DNA of 64,000 nucleotides. Origin: Endomicrobium sp. GTDB lineage: Bacteria > Elusimicrobiota > Endomicrobiia > Endomicrobiales > Endomicrobiaceae. The translations under genes and the position numbers were made by a program. The stretch lies in NCBI GenBank assembly GCA_031261715.1, contig JAISJB010000001.1, positions 1 through 64,000 of the forward strand. Reading direction: 5' to 3'. Under the pieces are notes generated by a model. It did no database searches. It worked only from the letters and a program-made list of their open reading frames with translations, and was not told where the DNA came from. This document shows, one piece after another, positions 43,979-55,797 of the stretch (positions are counted from its first letter, which is position 1; each line of letters opens with the position of its first letter).

Positions 43979-44839
43979 GTGCATAAAAAACTTTGTAATT
44001 TTTTTTTACTATTATTTTTAATTATTATATTAATTTCTTACGTTATGTATAATAAAAGCAGTTTAACAAAATGTAATATTTTCCAAATCCATAAAGGATA
44101 TTATAGTAAATTTACATTTTTAGTGAATAAATTTATAATACAAGCTAAAAATAATAAACATTATACTACAATACGTGTGACTGTGCCTGAAGGACAAAAC
44201 ATATATCAAACAGCAGAATGTATTTATAGAACTTTCCCAATTAATAAAAATAAATTTGTCAGAATTGCTCAATTTAAAAAGATGGAAGGATATTTAATGC
44301 CAGAAACATATTTTTTAACTGTAAATATGAATGAAAGTCAAATTATTGATATGATGTATAAAGAATTTAAAAATAAAATTACAAACAGTATGTACAAAAG
44401 AGCACATGATCTTAATTTAAATTTTAATGATGTTATTATTTTGGCCTCTATTATAGAAAAAGAAGTTTCTAATTCTGATGAAAGAAGAATAGTAGCTTCT
44501 ATTTTTTATAATCGACTTAATAGAAAAATAAAATTACAATCTTGTGCTACTGTACTTTATGCTATTGGGCTACATAAAGTCAAATTATCTCTAAATGATA
44601 CTAAGATTAATTCTCCATATAATACTTATAAATACTTTGGTTTGCCACCAGGTCCAATTTGTAGTCCTAGTTTGGATTCAATAAAAGCAGCATTATATCC
44701 AAAATTATCACGTAAATTATTTTTTGTATCACAAGGTAATGGCAAACATTTATTTGCAAAAAATTTTGAAGAACATAAAAAAAATAAACAAATTATAAAA
44801 AGAGAGCTAAATGAAAAGAAGAAGAATTTATCTAGATAA
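43979..44839 (+). CDS. mltG: Endolytic transglycosylase MltG (YceG-like)
   Basis: TVPEGQNIYQTAE, MEGYLMPETYFL, LASIIEKEVSNSDERRIVASIFYNRL; GTG start. Confidence 0.9.
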   Translation: MHKKLCNFFLLLFLIIILISYVMYNKSSLTKCNIFQIHKGYYSKFTFLVNKFIIQAKNNKHYTTIRVTVPEGQNIYQTAECIYRTFPINKNKFVRIAQFKKMEGYLMPETYFLTVNMNESQIIDMMYKEFKNKITNSMYKRAHDLNLNFNDVIILASIIEKEVSNSDERRIVASIFYNRLNRKIKLQSCATVLYAIGLHKVKLSLNDTKINSPYNTYKYFGLPPGPICSPSLDSIKAALYPKLSRKLFFVSQGNGKHLFAKNFEEHKKNKQIIKRELNEKKKNLSR

Positions 44840-46001
44840 TAGTGCTACAACATCAGTGTATCCCGAAGTTAAAAAAAATATGCAGAAATATTTTTCAAAA
44901 ATTTACGGAAATGCATCTAGTTTACATTATTTTGGAAGACAATCTAAAATAGTTGTTGAAAATTCAAGGATACAAATAGCAAAATTAATTAATGCAAATC
45001 CTAATGAAATATTTTTTACTAGTTGTGGAACAGAAGCTAACAATATTGCTATATTAGGTGTCATACAAGCCTACGGTTCTATTGGTCATGTAATTTCTAG
45101 TTCTATTGAACATCATTCTGTGTTACATACTTGTGAATATCTTAATAAAAGTGGACATATAATAACATATATTAAAGTTGATAAGCATGGAATAATTTCA
45201 GTTAAAGATTTAATAAATTCACTAAGAGATAATACTATACTTGTTACTATTATGCATGCAAATAATGAAATAGGGTCAATGCAACCAATTGAAGATATTG
45301 CACATGAATTAAGTAAAATAAATAAAAATAGGAAGCATAAGATCTATCTTCACACTGATTCTATACAAACCGCTGGTAAGATCAAGATAGATGTAAAACA
45401 ACTTGGTGTAGATTTACTTACCATATCAGCACATAAATTTAATGGACCTAAAGGTATAGGAATATTATATATTAAAAATGGAACTAAGATATTACCAATA
45501 ACTTTTGGTGGACATCATGAATCTGCAATACGACCTGGCACTGAAAATGTTCCATGTATAGTAGGTTGTGCTAAAGCTTATGAAATTGCATCTGAAAATC
45601 TTAATGAACATTATGAACATGTATCTAAATTAAGACAAAAATTAAAAGAAGGAATTTTAAATACAATCCCAGATGTTAAAATCAATGCTGATAATTCTCA
45701 TATACTTTCTCACATTTTGAATGTAAGTTTTAAATATATAGAAGGAGAATCATTATTACTTATGCTTGATATGAAAGGAATAGCTGTTTCTACAGGATCA
45801 GCATGTACATCAGACACATTATCTCCTTCGCATGTTTTAACTGCAATAGGTCTAAGTCCAATTTTAGCACGAGGTGCGATACGTTTTTCATTTACGTATC
45901 AAAATACAATAACTGAAATTGATTATGTTTTATCAGTGCTACCACATCTAGTTAATGATTTACGTTTAATGTCACCTATATGGAGAAGCAATAAATTATG
46001 A
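44811..46001 (+). CDS. Cysteine desulfurase (IscS/NifS family)
   Basis: IYLDNSATTSVYPEV, SAHKFNGPKGIGILY, STGSACTSDTLSPSHVL. Confidence 0.94.
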   Translation: MKRRRIYLDNSATTSVYPEVKKNMQKYFSKIYGNASSLHYFGRQSKIVVENSRIQIAKLINANPNEIFFTSCGTEANNIAILGVIQAYGSIGHVISSSIEHHSVLHTCEYLNKSGHIITYIKVDKHGIISVKDLINSLRDNTILVTIMHANNEIGSMQPIEDIAHELSKINKNRKHKIYLHTDSIQTAGKIKIDVKQLGVDLLTISAHKFNGPKGIGILYIKNGTKILPITFGGHHESAIRPGTENVPCIVGCAKAYEIASENLNEHYEHVSKLRQKLKEGILNTIPDVKINADNSHILSHILNVSFKYIEGESLLLMLDMKGIAVSTGSACTSDTLSPSHVLTAIGLSPILARGAIRFSFTYQNTITEIDYVLSVLPHLVNDLRLMSPIWRSNKL

Positions 46002-46039
46002 ATTTGTGAAAAAAATCTTATTTTTATACAATTAATGTA

Positions 46040-46642
46040 ATGAAAAAAAGGAAATTTAAACTAGTACGACAAACAAAAGAAACTAAGGTAGAAGTTGATC
46101 TTAATCTTGATGTTGAAGTTACTGATTCATGTATTGCAACTACTATAGGTTTTATGGATCATATGTTAACATTGTTTACTATGTATGCAGGCATAGGATT
46201 AACAATTAAAGCTACTGGAGATACATGTGTAGATGATCATCATTTAGTAGAAGATATTGGAATCACTTTAGGGCAAACATTAAAAACTTCATTGGGGACC
46301 AAGGTTGGAATAATGCGATACGGATTTTGTTTGTTACCTATGGATGAAGCTTTAAGTTATGTAGCATTGGATTTGTCTGGTAGGTTTTTTTTAGATTATG
46401 ATGTTTTAACTGTACAAAATGAGTTAAATAGTAGTTTCAATTATAATTTAATTTATGATTTTTTTTATGCTTTAGCAGATAACGCTAAAGTTACTCTTCA
46501 TATAAAAACTCTCAAAGGTCGTGATAACCATCACATTATAGAGTCTATTTTTAAAGCATTTGGTCTTGCTCTAAAGCAAGCTATGGCTGTTTCTAATGTA
46601 GAAAACACATTTATTCTTTCTACTAAAGGGACATTAGCATAA
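46040..46642 (+). CDS. hisB: Imidazoleglycerol-phosphate dehydratase
   Basis: GFMDHMLTLF, DDHHLVEDIGITLGQ, DNHHIIESIFKAFGLAL. Confidence 0.95.
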   Translation: MKKRKFKLVRQTKETKVEVDLNLDVEVTDSCIATTIGFMDHMLTLFTMYAGIGLTIKATGDTCVDDHHLVEDIGITLGQTLKTSLGTKVGIMRYGFCLLPMDEALSYVALDLSGRFFLDYDVLTVQNELNSSFNYNLIYDFFYALADNAKVTLHIKTLKGRDNHHIIESIFKAFGLALKQAMAVSNVENTFILSTKGTLA

Positions 46643-46651
46643 AAATGTATT

Positions 46652-47296
46652 ATGAAAAAAATTGCTATTATAGATTATGGTTTTGGTAACATTAAAAGTG
46701 TATTGAATGCATTACATTACTTAAATGTACAAGCATTTGTCATTAATAATTGTACATCTGAAATCTTAAATTTCGATGGGCTCATATTACCAGGAGTTGG
46801 TGCATTTAAGCCAGCAATAGATTTTTTACATGATCAAGGATTTGATAAAGCAATTTTGGATTATGTTAACTGTGGGAAAATGCTCTATGGTATATGTTTG
46901 GGATTTCAATTGTTGTTTGATATTAGCTATGAGAATGGAAAACATCAAGGTCTGGGGTTAATACATGGCGAAGTTCGACAATTTATCCAAAAAGATAATT
47001 TTTTAAAAGTTCCACATATGGGTTGGAATAATATTAGTATTATAAATCAAAATCTTTATACACGTTCAATGTTTAATAATATACTTAATGAAGAAAGTTT
47101 TTACTTTGTACACTCTTATTATGCAGTTCCATATAATGTATCACAAGTTTCAAGTGTATGTACATTTGGTATACAATTTTGTTCTTCTATTAGTTATAAA
47201 AATATTTGGGGTAGCCAGTTTCATCCTGAAAAAAGTGGAGAAAAAGGATTACAAATTTTAAGAAATTTTATAGATGAGGTAAATATAAATAAATGA
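46652..47296 (+). CDS. hisH: Imidazole glycerol phosphate synthase, glutaminase subunit
   Basis: [38 protein letters not shown]. Confidence 0.96.
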   Translation: MKKIAIIDYGFGNIKSVLNALHYLNVQAFVINNCTSEILNFDGLILPGVGAFKPAIDFLHDQGFDKAILDYVNCGKMLYGICLGFQLLFDISYENGKHQGLGLIHGEVRQFIQKDNFLKVPHMGWNNISIINQNLYTRSMFNNILNEESFYFVHSYYAVPYNVSQVSSVCTFGIQFCSSISYKNIWGSQFHPEKSGEKGLQILRNFIDEVNINK

Positions 47297-48039
47297 TTAT
47301 TATTCCAGCAATTGATATAAGACAAGGCAAGTCAGTTAGGTTGAAACAAGGGAAGCTAGATGCAGAAACAATTTATTCTAATGATCCACTTTTTCTTGCA
47401 AAATTATGGCAAGCAAAAGGAGCTGAACGTATACACATTGTTGATCTAGATGGAGCGTTTAGTTGCATTAATAATAATCGAGAAATAATAAAACAAATAT
47501 GTTCTTCGATTAATATTCCTATTGAAGTAGGCGGTGGTATAAGAGATCTTGAAAAAATTAATGAAATCTTTGATCTAGGAGCAACTTATGTGATCCTAGG
47601 AACAGTTGCTATTTATAATCCTGACATTATTAGGAGAGCAATCGAGAAGTATGGCTCAGATAAAATTCTTGTTTCAATAGATGCTAGATGTGGTAAAATT
47701 GCAATAGATGGTTGGAAAGATGTAACTGCTATAGATGTCTTGGAATTGTTAACTGAATTATATAAGATTGGTATACATGAAATTATATATACTGATATTA
47801 CTAGAGATGGTATGTTTACAGGACCAGATATATCTGGTATTAGTAAATTAAATGAATTTTGTGATAACAAGATTCGAATCATTGCTTCAGGTGGAATAAA
47901 AACAGTTCATGATATTATTAAATTAAAAAAATATAAAAATGTTGTTGCGACTATTGTAGGTAGTGCTTTATATACAAATGATTTTAATCTTGAAGATTCT
48001 ATAAAAAAGCTACATGAAGTGGATAATATTCAATGTTAG
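47293..48039 (+). CDS. hisA: ProFAR isomerase
   Basis: [40 protein letters not shown]. Confidence 0.96.
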   Translation: MIIIPAIDIRQGKSVRLKQGKLDAETIYSNDPLFLAKLWQAKGAERIHIVDLDGAFSCINNNREIIKQICSSINIPIEVGGGIRDLEKINEIFDLGATYVILGTVAIYNPDIIRRAIEKYGSDKILVSIDARCGKIAIDGWKDVTAIDVLELLTELYKIGIHEIIYTDITRDGMFTGPDISGISKLNEFCDNKIRIIASGGIKTVHDIIKLKKYKNVVATIVGSALYTNDFNLEDSIKKLHEVDNIQC

Positions 48040-48788
48040 GATTTAGAGTGATACCATGCTTAGATATAACTAATGGTAGAGTTGTAAAAGGTACCAATTT
48101 TATTGAATTGAAGGATGCTGGCAATCCGATTGAGATAGCACAATATTATAGTAAGTGTGGAGCTGATGAGATTGTTTTTTTAGACATTACAGCAACATTC
48201 GAAGAACGAAATACTACAATAAGTTTAATAAATATGACTTCTGAGAAAGTTTTTATTCCTTTAACAGTTGGTGGAGGAGTAAAAACAATTATGGATATAA
48301 GAAATATTTTAAATGCTGGTGCAGATAAAGTTTCTATTAATTCAGCAGCTGTATATAGTCCAAACATAATATCAAAAGCAAGTAATATGTTTGGGAAACA
48401 ATGTATTGTTGTAGCAATAGATGCAAAAAATATTGGTAAAAATAAATGGAATGTATTTACACATGGTGGTAGAGTAAATACTGGAATAGATGCTATTAGT
48501 TGGGCTAAGCAAGTTACAGAACTTGGAGCAGGGGAAATACTATTAACAAGTATGGATAAAGATGGAACGAAATGTGGATACGATGTAGATCTGATTAAAA
48601 TAATATCAAACTCTATATCTATACCAGTTATTGCTTCAGGAGGAGCTGGTAAATTAGAACATTTTTTATCAGCTTATAATGCTGGAGCATCAGCTATTCT
48701 AATAGCTTCCTTATTTCATTATAAAGAATTAACAATAAAACAAGTCAAGGCCTATTTAAAATGTAATAATATTCCAGTTAGATTATAA
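48033..48788 (+). CDS. hisF: Imidazole glycerol phosphate synthase, cyclase subunit
   Basis: [41 protein letters not shown]. Confidence 0.97.
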   Translation: MLGFRVIPCLDITNGRVVKGTNFIELKDAGNPIEIAQYYSKCGADEIVFLDITATFEERNTTISLINMTSEKVFIPLTVGGGVKTIMDIRNILNAGADKVSINSAAVYSPNIISKASNMFGKQCIVVAIDAKNIGKNKWNVFTHGGRVNTGIDAISWAKQVTELGAGEILLTSMDKDGTKCGYDVDLIKIISNSISIPVIASGGAGKLEHFLSAYNAGASAILIASLFHYKELTIKQVKAYLKCNNIPVRL

Positions 48789-48806
48789 CATTGAAAGGGG
48801 ATTTGT

Positions 48807-49226
48807 GTGAATAAAATTATTGATATACTAAAGTTTGATAATAAAGGTCTTATTCCTGTAGTTGTACAGGACTACAAAGATAATACTGTTTTAATGGTAG
48901 CTTATATGAATAGTGAAGCTGTTGACAAAACACTTAAAACAGGTATAGCAACGTATTGGAGTCGTTCTAGAAGTAAATTGTGGGTAAAAGGTGAACAATC
49001 TGGCAATATACAAAAACTAAAGGAATTTTATTATGATTGTGATAAGGACTGTTTGCTTATCAAAGTTACACAAGTTGGAGTTGGAGCTGCTTGCCATACT
49101 GGATATAGAAGCTGTTTTTTTTCTAAAATTAATTTAGAATTAATAAATAAAACAGAAAACATACTGTCAGAATGTATAGGCAAGAAACTTTTTGATCCAG
49201 ATCAAGTGTATAAAAAATCTTGTTAA
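48807..49226 (+). CDS. hisI: Phosphoribosyl-AMP cyclohydrolase
   Basis: [47 protein letters not shown] start. Confidence 0.95.
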   Translation: MNKIIDILKFDNKGLIPVVVQDYKDNTVLMVAYMNSEAVDKTLKTGIATYWSRSRSKLWVKGEQSGNIQKLKEFYYDCDKDCLLIKVTQVGVGAACHTGYRSCFFSKINLELINKTENILSECIGKKLFDPDQVYKKSC

Positions 49227-49278
49227 TGATCTCATTTTCAAATGATTAAACATCAATTAGTATATATTATTTAAAATT

Positions 49279-50076
49279 ATGACAAAGAAAAAAGATACTG
49301 TTGCAAAAATTTGGACACGGTGTAAGAAATGTGAGCAGATTTTTTTGTTAAAAGATTTACAAAAAAATCTTATGGTTTGCCCAAAATGCGGATATTATAC
49401 AAGACTTGATGCATATACTAGGATTCATTTTACTTTTGACAAAGATAGTTTCCAAGAATTTGATACACATATACAATCAGTTAATTTTTTAAATTTTCCT
49501 GGTTATACTGAAAAATTACAAAAATGTACTACTGTTGTTAGTGAAGCTGTTGTTACTGGATTAGCTAAACTGTATGAGAATGAAGTTGTTATTGCTGTTA
49601 TGGATTTTTCATTTATGGGTGGAAGTATGGGCTCTGTTGTTGGAGAAAAAATTACCAGGGCGATTGAATATGCTTTACAACATGATTTACATATTATTAT
49701 TTTTTCTGCTTCAGGAGGAGCCAGAATGCAAGAAGGAATTATTTCACTTATGCAAATGGGTAAAATTAGTTCTACACTTGCACAATTAGCCTCTAATAGA
49801 TTAGCATATATTTCTGTGTTAACAGACCCTACAACTGGAGGGGTTGCTGCCAGTTATGCATTTTTAGGAGATATAATTATAGCTGAACCACAAGCTTTGA
49901 TAGGTTTTGCAGGACCCAGGGTAATTGAGCAAACTATGAAGCAACGTTTGCCAAAGGGTTTTCAATCTGCAGAATTTTTGGAAAAACATGGAATGATTGA
50001 TATCGTAGTCGAAAGAAAAGATATGCGAATAATATTAGGTAAAATATTAAAATTTTTTAATAGTAAGAAAGAGTAG
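49279..50076 (+). CDS. accD: Acetyl-CoA carboxylase carboxyltransferase subunit beta
   Basis: CKKCEQIF...CPKCGYY zinc ribbon, FSASGGARMQEGIISLMQM, GFAGPRVIEQT. Confidence 0.96.
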   Translation: MTKKKDTVAKIWTRCKKCEQIFLLKDLQKNLMVCPKCGYYTRLDAYTRIHFTFDKDSFQEFDTHIQSVNFLNFPGYTEKLQKCTTVVSEAVVTGLAKLYENEVVIAVMDFSFMGGSMGSVVGEKITRAIEYALQHDLHIIIFSASGGARMQEGIISLMQMGKISSTLAQLASNRLAYISVLTDPTTGGVAASYAFLGDIIIAEPQALIGFAGPRVIEQTMKQRLPKGFQSAEFLEKHGMIDIVVERKDMRIILGKILKFFNSKKE

Positions 50077-51392
50077 TGACTAACAGTAAATCAGAACAGT
50101 TCAAATACTATGATGAGTACACATCTATGTCATATGGATTAACAAGAATAAGTAATTTTTTAACAAGCATAGGAAATCCTCAAAATCAATTACAAACAAT
50201 ACATGTTGCTGGAACTAATGGAAAAGGGTCTACTGCTGCATTTATACATGAAATTATGCAGGCTGGTGGATATAAAGTTGCTCTTTATACTTCTCCGCAT
50301 TTGATAAGTTTTACTGAGAGAATTAAAATTAATGGTATTAATATTCCAAAAAAAATTTTTACTTTAATTGCAACAACATATTTAACTAAAGCCAAACAAT
50401 ATAAACTTTCATATTTTGAGTATATGACTGCTATAGCATTAATCTACTTTGTACAACAAAAAGTCGATATTGCAATCATTGAAACAGGGCTAGGAGGTAG
50501 ATTTGATGCAACAAATATTATAAAAAATCCTATGGTATGTGTAATAACATCAATTGCAAAAGACCATCAAAAAATTCTTGGAACAACCATTAAAAAGATT
50601 GCTTTTGAAAAAGCTGGAATTATACAGTCAAGTGCTGACTTAATATGTGGGAAAATACCTCAACAAGTTCTGCCTATTTTCTCTCAACGTGCAAAACATA
50701 AAATGTTAGTATACAATTTTGATTTTAAGACAAAAAGCCATGGTTATCAATATAATTCTAAACTAGATCAATATAATCAAAAGTTTGATTTTATTAATAA
50801 TAATATCAATATACAACATCTTGAAACTATTATGCTTGGACAACATCAAATTATAAATGCTTCAAATGCTATTTGTGCTACGTCCTTATTGAATTATAGA
50901 GGTTATTATATAAATGAAACTCATATAAGAAATGGAATAAAAAATACGAAATGGAATGGTAGATTTGATATAATTAACATAAAAATAAATAATAGCAAAG
51001 TAAAACTAATAATTGATGGAGCACATAATCTTCAAGGGTTAAATTCCTTTTTTAATACATTTAAACAACTAAATTTAGCATTAGAAAAAAGGACATTCAT
51101 TTTTACAGTAATGCAAGATAAGGAATATCAAATGATGATTAAACTTACTGTTCCTTTTGTTAAAAACGTCATTTTGCCACATATTAACAATACAAGGGCT
51201 ATTGATCCGAATATTTTAAAAGTAGAATTTACAAAATATATGTCAAAAAAAAATGTTTACATAGTAGACTCTGTACAAACTTCTTTGAATATTAACACTA
51301 ACAATAATGAAATAATAGTAGTTCTAGGTTCACTTTATTTAGTAGGAGAAATATTATCTTATATACACAAGGGAATCCTTGATAACAATTAA
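50076..51392 (+). CDS. folC: Folylpolyglutamate/dihydrofolate synthase
   Basis: HVAGTNGKGSTAAFIHEI, YTSPHLISFTERI, ETGLGGRFDATN; GTG start. Confidence 0.93.
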   Translation: MTNSKSEQFKYYDEYTSMSYGLTRISNFLTSIGNPQNQLQTIHVAGTNGKGSTAAFIHEIMQAGGYKVALYTSPHLISFTERIKINGINIPKKIFTLIATTYLTKAKQYKLSYFEYMTAIALIYFVQQKVDIAIIETGLGGRFDATNIIKNPMVCVITSIAKDHQKILGTTIKKIAFEKAGIIQSSADLICGKIPQQVLPIFSQRAKHKMLVYNFDFKTKSHGYQYNSKLDQYNQKFDFINNNINIQHLETIMLGQHQIINASNAICATSLLNYRGYYINETHIRNGIKNTKWNGRFDIINIKINNSKVKLIIDGAHNLQGLNSFFNTFKQLNLALEKRTFIFTVMQDKEYQMMIKLTVPFVKNVILPHINNTRAIDPNILKVEFTKYMSKKNVYIVDSVQTSLNINTNNNEIIVVLGSLYLVGEILSYIHKGILDNN

Positions 51393-51404
51393 ATAAAAAC
51401 TTGT

Positions 51405-53657
51405 ATGTATTTATACAATATTAAGAAAAAACAAACTTTTAGTGTGAGTTGTTTTATTGTAGTTATAATATTGTTTGCTATTTGTTTAACAAGTTTTGCT
51501 GATGATATTAACATGACTGCTGAAAATATTGAATATGATGTAATAAATAAAAAACTGGAATGTTATAATAATGTAAACATTTCTTTCCATAAAACAAGAC
51601 TATCTGCAAATAATCTTAATTTATTTATAAATAAAAAATATTTTATTGCAAATGGAATGGTTAAAATTGATAATTTAGCTAATACAATATATGCAGATAG
51701 TCTACAATATAATTATGAACATCTTCATGGGCATCTTGTTAATGGCGTTATCAATATAAATAATTTTTTTATACGTGCAGAAAAGATTACACAAATACAA
51801 CAATATATATATTCATTAAGTAACATTACACTGTCAAATTGTGATTTTGATCAACCTCATGTTTATTTTAAATCAAAGAACGGCAAAATTATATCAAATG
51901 ATAAATTAATATTATATTCTACAATATTATATATAGGTAGAATTCCAATTTTTTACCTACCAATCATATTTCACTCTTTACAAAAAGATGCATCATTATT
52001 TTCAAACGTACAAATAAATATTAAGCCTAAAAAAGTGTACATTTATAATAGCAATACATTAAAATCAAATCAGAAGGATAAGTTTAAAATTCAATATAAA
52101 AGTAATATTACATTACCTATAAATAAACATTTGACAATTTTGTTGCTATATAATAATTTAGGTCTTTGTGGAATAAATTATGGTATGAATTTAAAATCCT
52201 GTCAATCTGAAGATCAACAAATTAAATTAGATATGACAATTACAAACTATAAAAAGAATTTTGTTGCTATGCAAATAGGAAAAAAAAAACAATTTTTTTT
52301 ATCGCCAAGCATTTCATGGGCGTTCAATAATAAGTGGTTTTTACGCTCACAATTAAGTGTGTTTAATGGTATACCATTAATTAAATTTGATTATAAAAAT
52401 AGTAAACAAACTAAAACTCACAAAAAAACATTACATTGTAATGTTAATAAAAAGAAAAATAAAATAATAGATATAGTCAATATACTAAGTTCATATTTTG
52501 CTATATCAAAACAGTTTAATAAGATTCATGTAGATATTATAACAGAATATCTTATGTTTCACAAAAAATACTTTCAAAATCATCATTGCAATTATGCAGT
52601 AATACCTAAAATAGATATTTGTTCATTTTATAATAAAGGTATATATGACACATATCATAAATTTGATTTATCATTATCCAATTTATTGTATACAGAAAGC
52701 ATTAATATACTAGATCAATTTGCTATAACAAATATTAATAATTTAAATTACTTGATAAAAAAAAATTTATTAGTTAATAAAATAATGACTTTAACTACTA
52801 CTTTACAAGTTGTAGCTAGATATTCTTTAGCACAATATATATTTCAACACAAAGATATGACAAACTTTATGTTGTTTAATTTAAATTCTTTATATAAATG
52901 TAGGAATTATGCCACTTTTAAAAAAAATAACTTTTTATCAGAATGCATTAGCAGTTTAAATTGTAAGCTTAGACTTTATAATTGGTGGGATTGTAATATA
53001 GAGTACTATTATAAAAATTTTTTTAAAACTCATAATATTAATGTTTCTAATAATGTTTGTGTTTTAGATAACATTCAATGTAAAAGTGTCTTATTATATA
53101 CGTATAATTATAATATAAATAACATATGTCAAAGACAAAATTTCTATAACTATAACATTAACATTAATAACATGACACCATTTCTATCCTATACAGAATT
53201 AGTATTTACACCATATAATATTATTAATTTATATTGCAATATTGTACAAAATTTATATCCTTGGAAATGTAATAATTACAATATGTATTTTACGGTACAT
53301 GATTCTGATGATAATTTTTGTTGCACATTAGGTAAATTTTATCAAAATAATAATCATGAAAATATTTTCAATACAAAACTTTTAAGTAACTTAGTAAACT
53401 TAAAAGTAAATTTGAGCCATAAATGGAAACTTAGTTATAGCTTGAAAACTTTTACTGTCTGTTCGCATAACCAAATTGAAAGACAGTTGAAACTCTTTAG
53501 AAATATACATTGTTATAGATTAGGACTTATATGGAAAAAAAAAAATAAATGTAATACTTTTCAGTTACAATTGATTATGAAGCAATCAAAAACTTCTAAA
53601 TTGGATGAAAATAAGAATAAATTTAATAACTTGCTCAATTATTTAAAATTAAAATAG
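51405..53657 (+). CDS. lptD: LPS-assembly protein LptD (OstA-like)
   Basis: Signal peptide, OstA-type N-domain (MTAENIEYDVINKKLECYNNVNI), YIGRIPIFYLPIIFHSL, long barrel-like C-terminus. Confidence 0.8.
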   Translation: MYLYNIKKKQTFSVSCFIVVIILFAICLTSFADDINMTAENIEYDVINKKLECYNNVNISFHKTRLSANNLNLFINKKYFIANGMVKIDNLANTIYADSLQYNYEHLHGHLVNGVININNFFIRAEKITQIQQYIYSLSNITLSNCDFDQPHVYFKSKNGKIISNDKLILYSTILYIGRIPIFYLPIIFHSLQKDASLFSNVQINIKPKKVYIYNSNTLKSNQKDKFKIQYKSNITLPINKHLTILLLYNNLGLCGINYGMNLKSCQSEDQQIKLDMTITNYKKNFVAMQIGKKKQFFLSPSISWAFNNKWFLRSQLSVFNGIPLIKFDYKNSKQTKTHKKTLHCNVNKKKNKIIDIVNILSSYFAISKQFNKIHVDIITEYLMFHKKYFQNHHCNYAVIPKIDICSFYNKGIYDTYHKFDLSLSNLLYTESINILDQFAITNINNLNYLIKKNLLVNKIMTLTTTLQVVARYSLAQYIFQHKDMTNFMLFNLNSLYKCRNYATFKKNNFLSECISSLNCKLRLYNWWDCNIEYYYKNFFKTHNINVSNNVCVLDNIQCKSVLLYTYNYNINNICQRQNFYNYNININNMTPFLSYTELVFTPYNIINLYCNIVQNLYPWKCNNYNMYFTVHDSDDNFCCTLGKFYQNNNHENIFNTKLLSNLVNLKVNLSHKWKLSYSLKTFTVCSHNQIERQLKLFRNIHCYRLGLIWKKKNKCNTFQLQLIMKQSKTSKLDENKNKFNNLLNYLKLK

Positions 53658-53668
53658 TTTTTAATTTT

Positions 53669-53759
53669 GGAGAGATGGCCGAGTTTGGATTAAGGCGTCA
53701 GTTTCGAAAACTGATATATAGAGCGATCTATATCGAGGGTTCGAATCCCTCTCTCTCCG
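53669..53759 (+). tRNA. tRNA-Ser (CGA)
   Basis: GGAGAGA...TCTCTCC-G with long variable arm; anticodon loop TTCGAAA. Confidence 0.93.
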
Positions 53760-53811
53760 AATTGAATTGTCTTATGAACTTGATATAAAAATAAAAGGAA
53801 GGCCTCATATA

Positions 53812-54309
53812 ATGAAAAGAAAAATCTTGGCAGTTTATCCGGGAAGTTTTGATCCACCTACTAATGGGCACTTAAATATAGTTAAGAGAACTCTACAATT
53901 ATTTCCAAAATTAGTTATTGCAATTACACAAAATGTTCATAAAACCCCTTTATTTTCTTTGAAAGAAAGACTACAGTTATTAAAAAAAATAACATCAAAT
54001 CTAGATAATGTAGAAGTAATATCATTTTCTGGTCTTTTAGTAGATTATTTAAAAGTAGTTGATGCATTTGTTGTAATACGAGGGCTAAGAGTTTTTTCTG
54101 ATTTTGAACGTGAACTACAAATGGCATTGATAAATAGAAAATTGAATAAAAATATTGAAACTGTGTTTTTAATACCAGATCATTCTTACACTTTTCTTTC
54201 TTCAAGTGCAGTTAAAGAACTTGCAATGTTTGGAACTAATGTTTCTGAATTTGTTCCTAAATATGTCGAAATAGCATTAAAAAAACGTATATATTGTAAT
54301 TTAAAATAA
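53812..54309 (+). CDS. coaD: Phosphopantetheine adenylyltransferase
   Basis: AVYPGSFDPPTNGHLNIVKR, YTFLSSSAVKELA; start at 53812 (after GGAAGG) rather than 53767. Confidence 0.95.
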   Translation: MKRKILAVYPGSFDPPTNGHLNIVKRTLQLFPKLVIAITQNVHKTPLFSLKERLQLLKKITSNLDNVEVISFSGLLVDYLKVVDAFVVIRGLRVFSDFERELQMALINRKLNKNIETVFLIPDHSYTFLSSSAVKELAMFGTNVSEFVPKYVEIALKKRIYCNLK

Positions 54310-54384
54310 GTACTAAGTTTACTTGATTTTTGATATAATTTAAGTAAACTAAATTTTTGTAAGTGTTTCTTTATTAGGAGTAAT

Positions 54385-55590
54385 ATGAATATATTAGTTA
54401 TTAATTGTGGGTCTTCTTCGCTAAAGTATAGTTTATTTACATTTAAAAATACAGAAGAAACAAGAATTGCATTTGGAGTGGTGGAGCGTATTGGACTATC
54501 ACAGTCTATTTATAAGAGAACAATATTAAAAATTTGTAAACAAGAAAAAAAAAGTTTTATCAAAATTAAAGATCATACAGCTGCAATTAAACTTGTAATA
54601 GAAGATCTGTTAAACAAAAATAATCGACTAGTTAAACATAAAAATGATATTTCAATTGTTGGGCATAGAGTAGTACATGGTGGAAATATCTTTACAAAAC
54701 CTGTTTTAGTAACAAAATCCATAAAAACTAAATTAAAAAAATGTTTTGAATTGGCACCTTTACATAATCCTGCTCATTATGCAGGCATTATAGCTGTAGA
54801 AAAAATGCTACCAAGTGTACCTTCAGTATTAGTTTTTGATACTGCTTTTCATTATACTATTCCTGATTTTGCTTATATGTATGCTATTCCTTACAAATAC
54901 TATAAAAATGATCACATTAGGAAATATGGCTTTCATGGAACATCACATTGTTATGTAGCACAAGAAGCAGCTTTAATGCTTAATAAACAAATATCCACAA
55001 TTAAATTAATAACAGTACATTTAGGAAACGGTAGTAGTGTAACTGCAATTAAAAATGGCAGAGTTATAGATACATCTATGGGTTTTACTCCTCTTCATGG
55101 TGTTGTTATGGGCACAAGATGTGGAACTATAGATACTTCTATTATTCCTTACTTAATAAAGAAATATAAAATTAGTAATGATTATTTAAATACTTTACTA
55201 AACAAGAAAAGTGGGTTATATGGTATATCTGGATACTCTGATATTAGAAACATTCTTTCAATGGATAAATGTGGTAATAAAAGAGCTAAATTAGCTATTA
55301 ACATGCTTTGTTATAGTGTAAAAAAATATATATGTGCTTATTATGGAATATTAAATGGAATTGATGGTTTAGTATTCACAGCTGGTATAGGTGAACATTC
55401 ATCATATGTAAGAGAAAATATCTGTTCTGACTTAGATTGCTTAGGAATTAAAGTAAATGTAAAGAAAAATAAACAAATTAATAAAATAAACAGATTTATT
55501 TCTAATAAAAATGCAAAAGTTAAAATTATGGTAATTCCAACTAATGAAGAATTAATGATTGCAAAAGAAGCTAAAAAATTTGTAGATTAA
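54385..55590 (+). CDS. ackA: Acetate kinase
   Basis: [51 protein letters not shown]. Confidence 0.97.
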   Translation: MNILVINCGSSSLKYSLFTFKNTEETRIAFGVVERIGLSQSIYKRTILKICKQEKKSFIKIKDHTAAIKLVIEDLLNKNNRLVKHKNDISIVGHRVVHGGNIFTKPVLVTKSIKTKLKKCFELAPLHNPAHYAGIIAVEKMLPSVPSVLVFDTAFHYTIPDFAYMYAIPYKYYKNDHIRKYGFHGTSHCYVAQEAALMLNKQISTIKLITVHLGNGSSVTAIKNGRVIDTSMGFTPLHGVVMGTRCGTIDTSIIPYLIKKYKISNDYLNTLLNKKSGLYGISGYSDIRNILSMDKCGNKRAKLAINMLCYSVKKYICAYYGILNGIDGLVFTAGIGEHSSYVRENICSDLDCLGIKVNVKKNKQINKINRFISNKNAKVKIMVIPTNEELMIAKEAKKFVD

Positions 55591-55617
55591 AAAATAATGG
55601 AGGATTTTCAATAAAAT

Positions 55618-55794
55618 ATGCCAAATCCAAAAAGGAAACATACTCCTCATCGTAGAGATTGCAGAAGGGCAGCAAATTCAAAACTTACTATTCCTAACTT
55701 AGGCTATTGTCCAAATTGTAATATAGCCAAATTACCACATAGAATGTGTTTAAATTGTGGTTTTTATAATGGGAAAATTGTTTTAAAGAGTTAA
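55618..55794 (+). CDS. rpmF: 50S ribosomal protein L32 (missing from ORF track, 58 aa)
   Basis: MPNPKRKHTPHRRDCRRAANSKLTIPNLGYCPNCNIAKLPHRMCLNCGFYNGKIVLKS*; between ackA and plsX. Confidence 0.95.
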   Translation: MPNPKRKHTPHRRDCRRAANSKLTIPNLGYCPNCNIAKLPHRMCLNCGFYNGKIVLKS

Positions 55795-55797
55795 AAT

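Noticed and set aside
49574-49789. 71-aa + strand ORF inside accD
   Set aside because: Alternate frame of a strongly conserved gene; no independent start signal or family resemblance.
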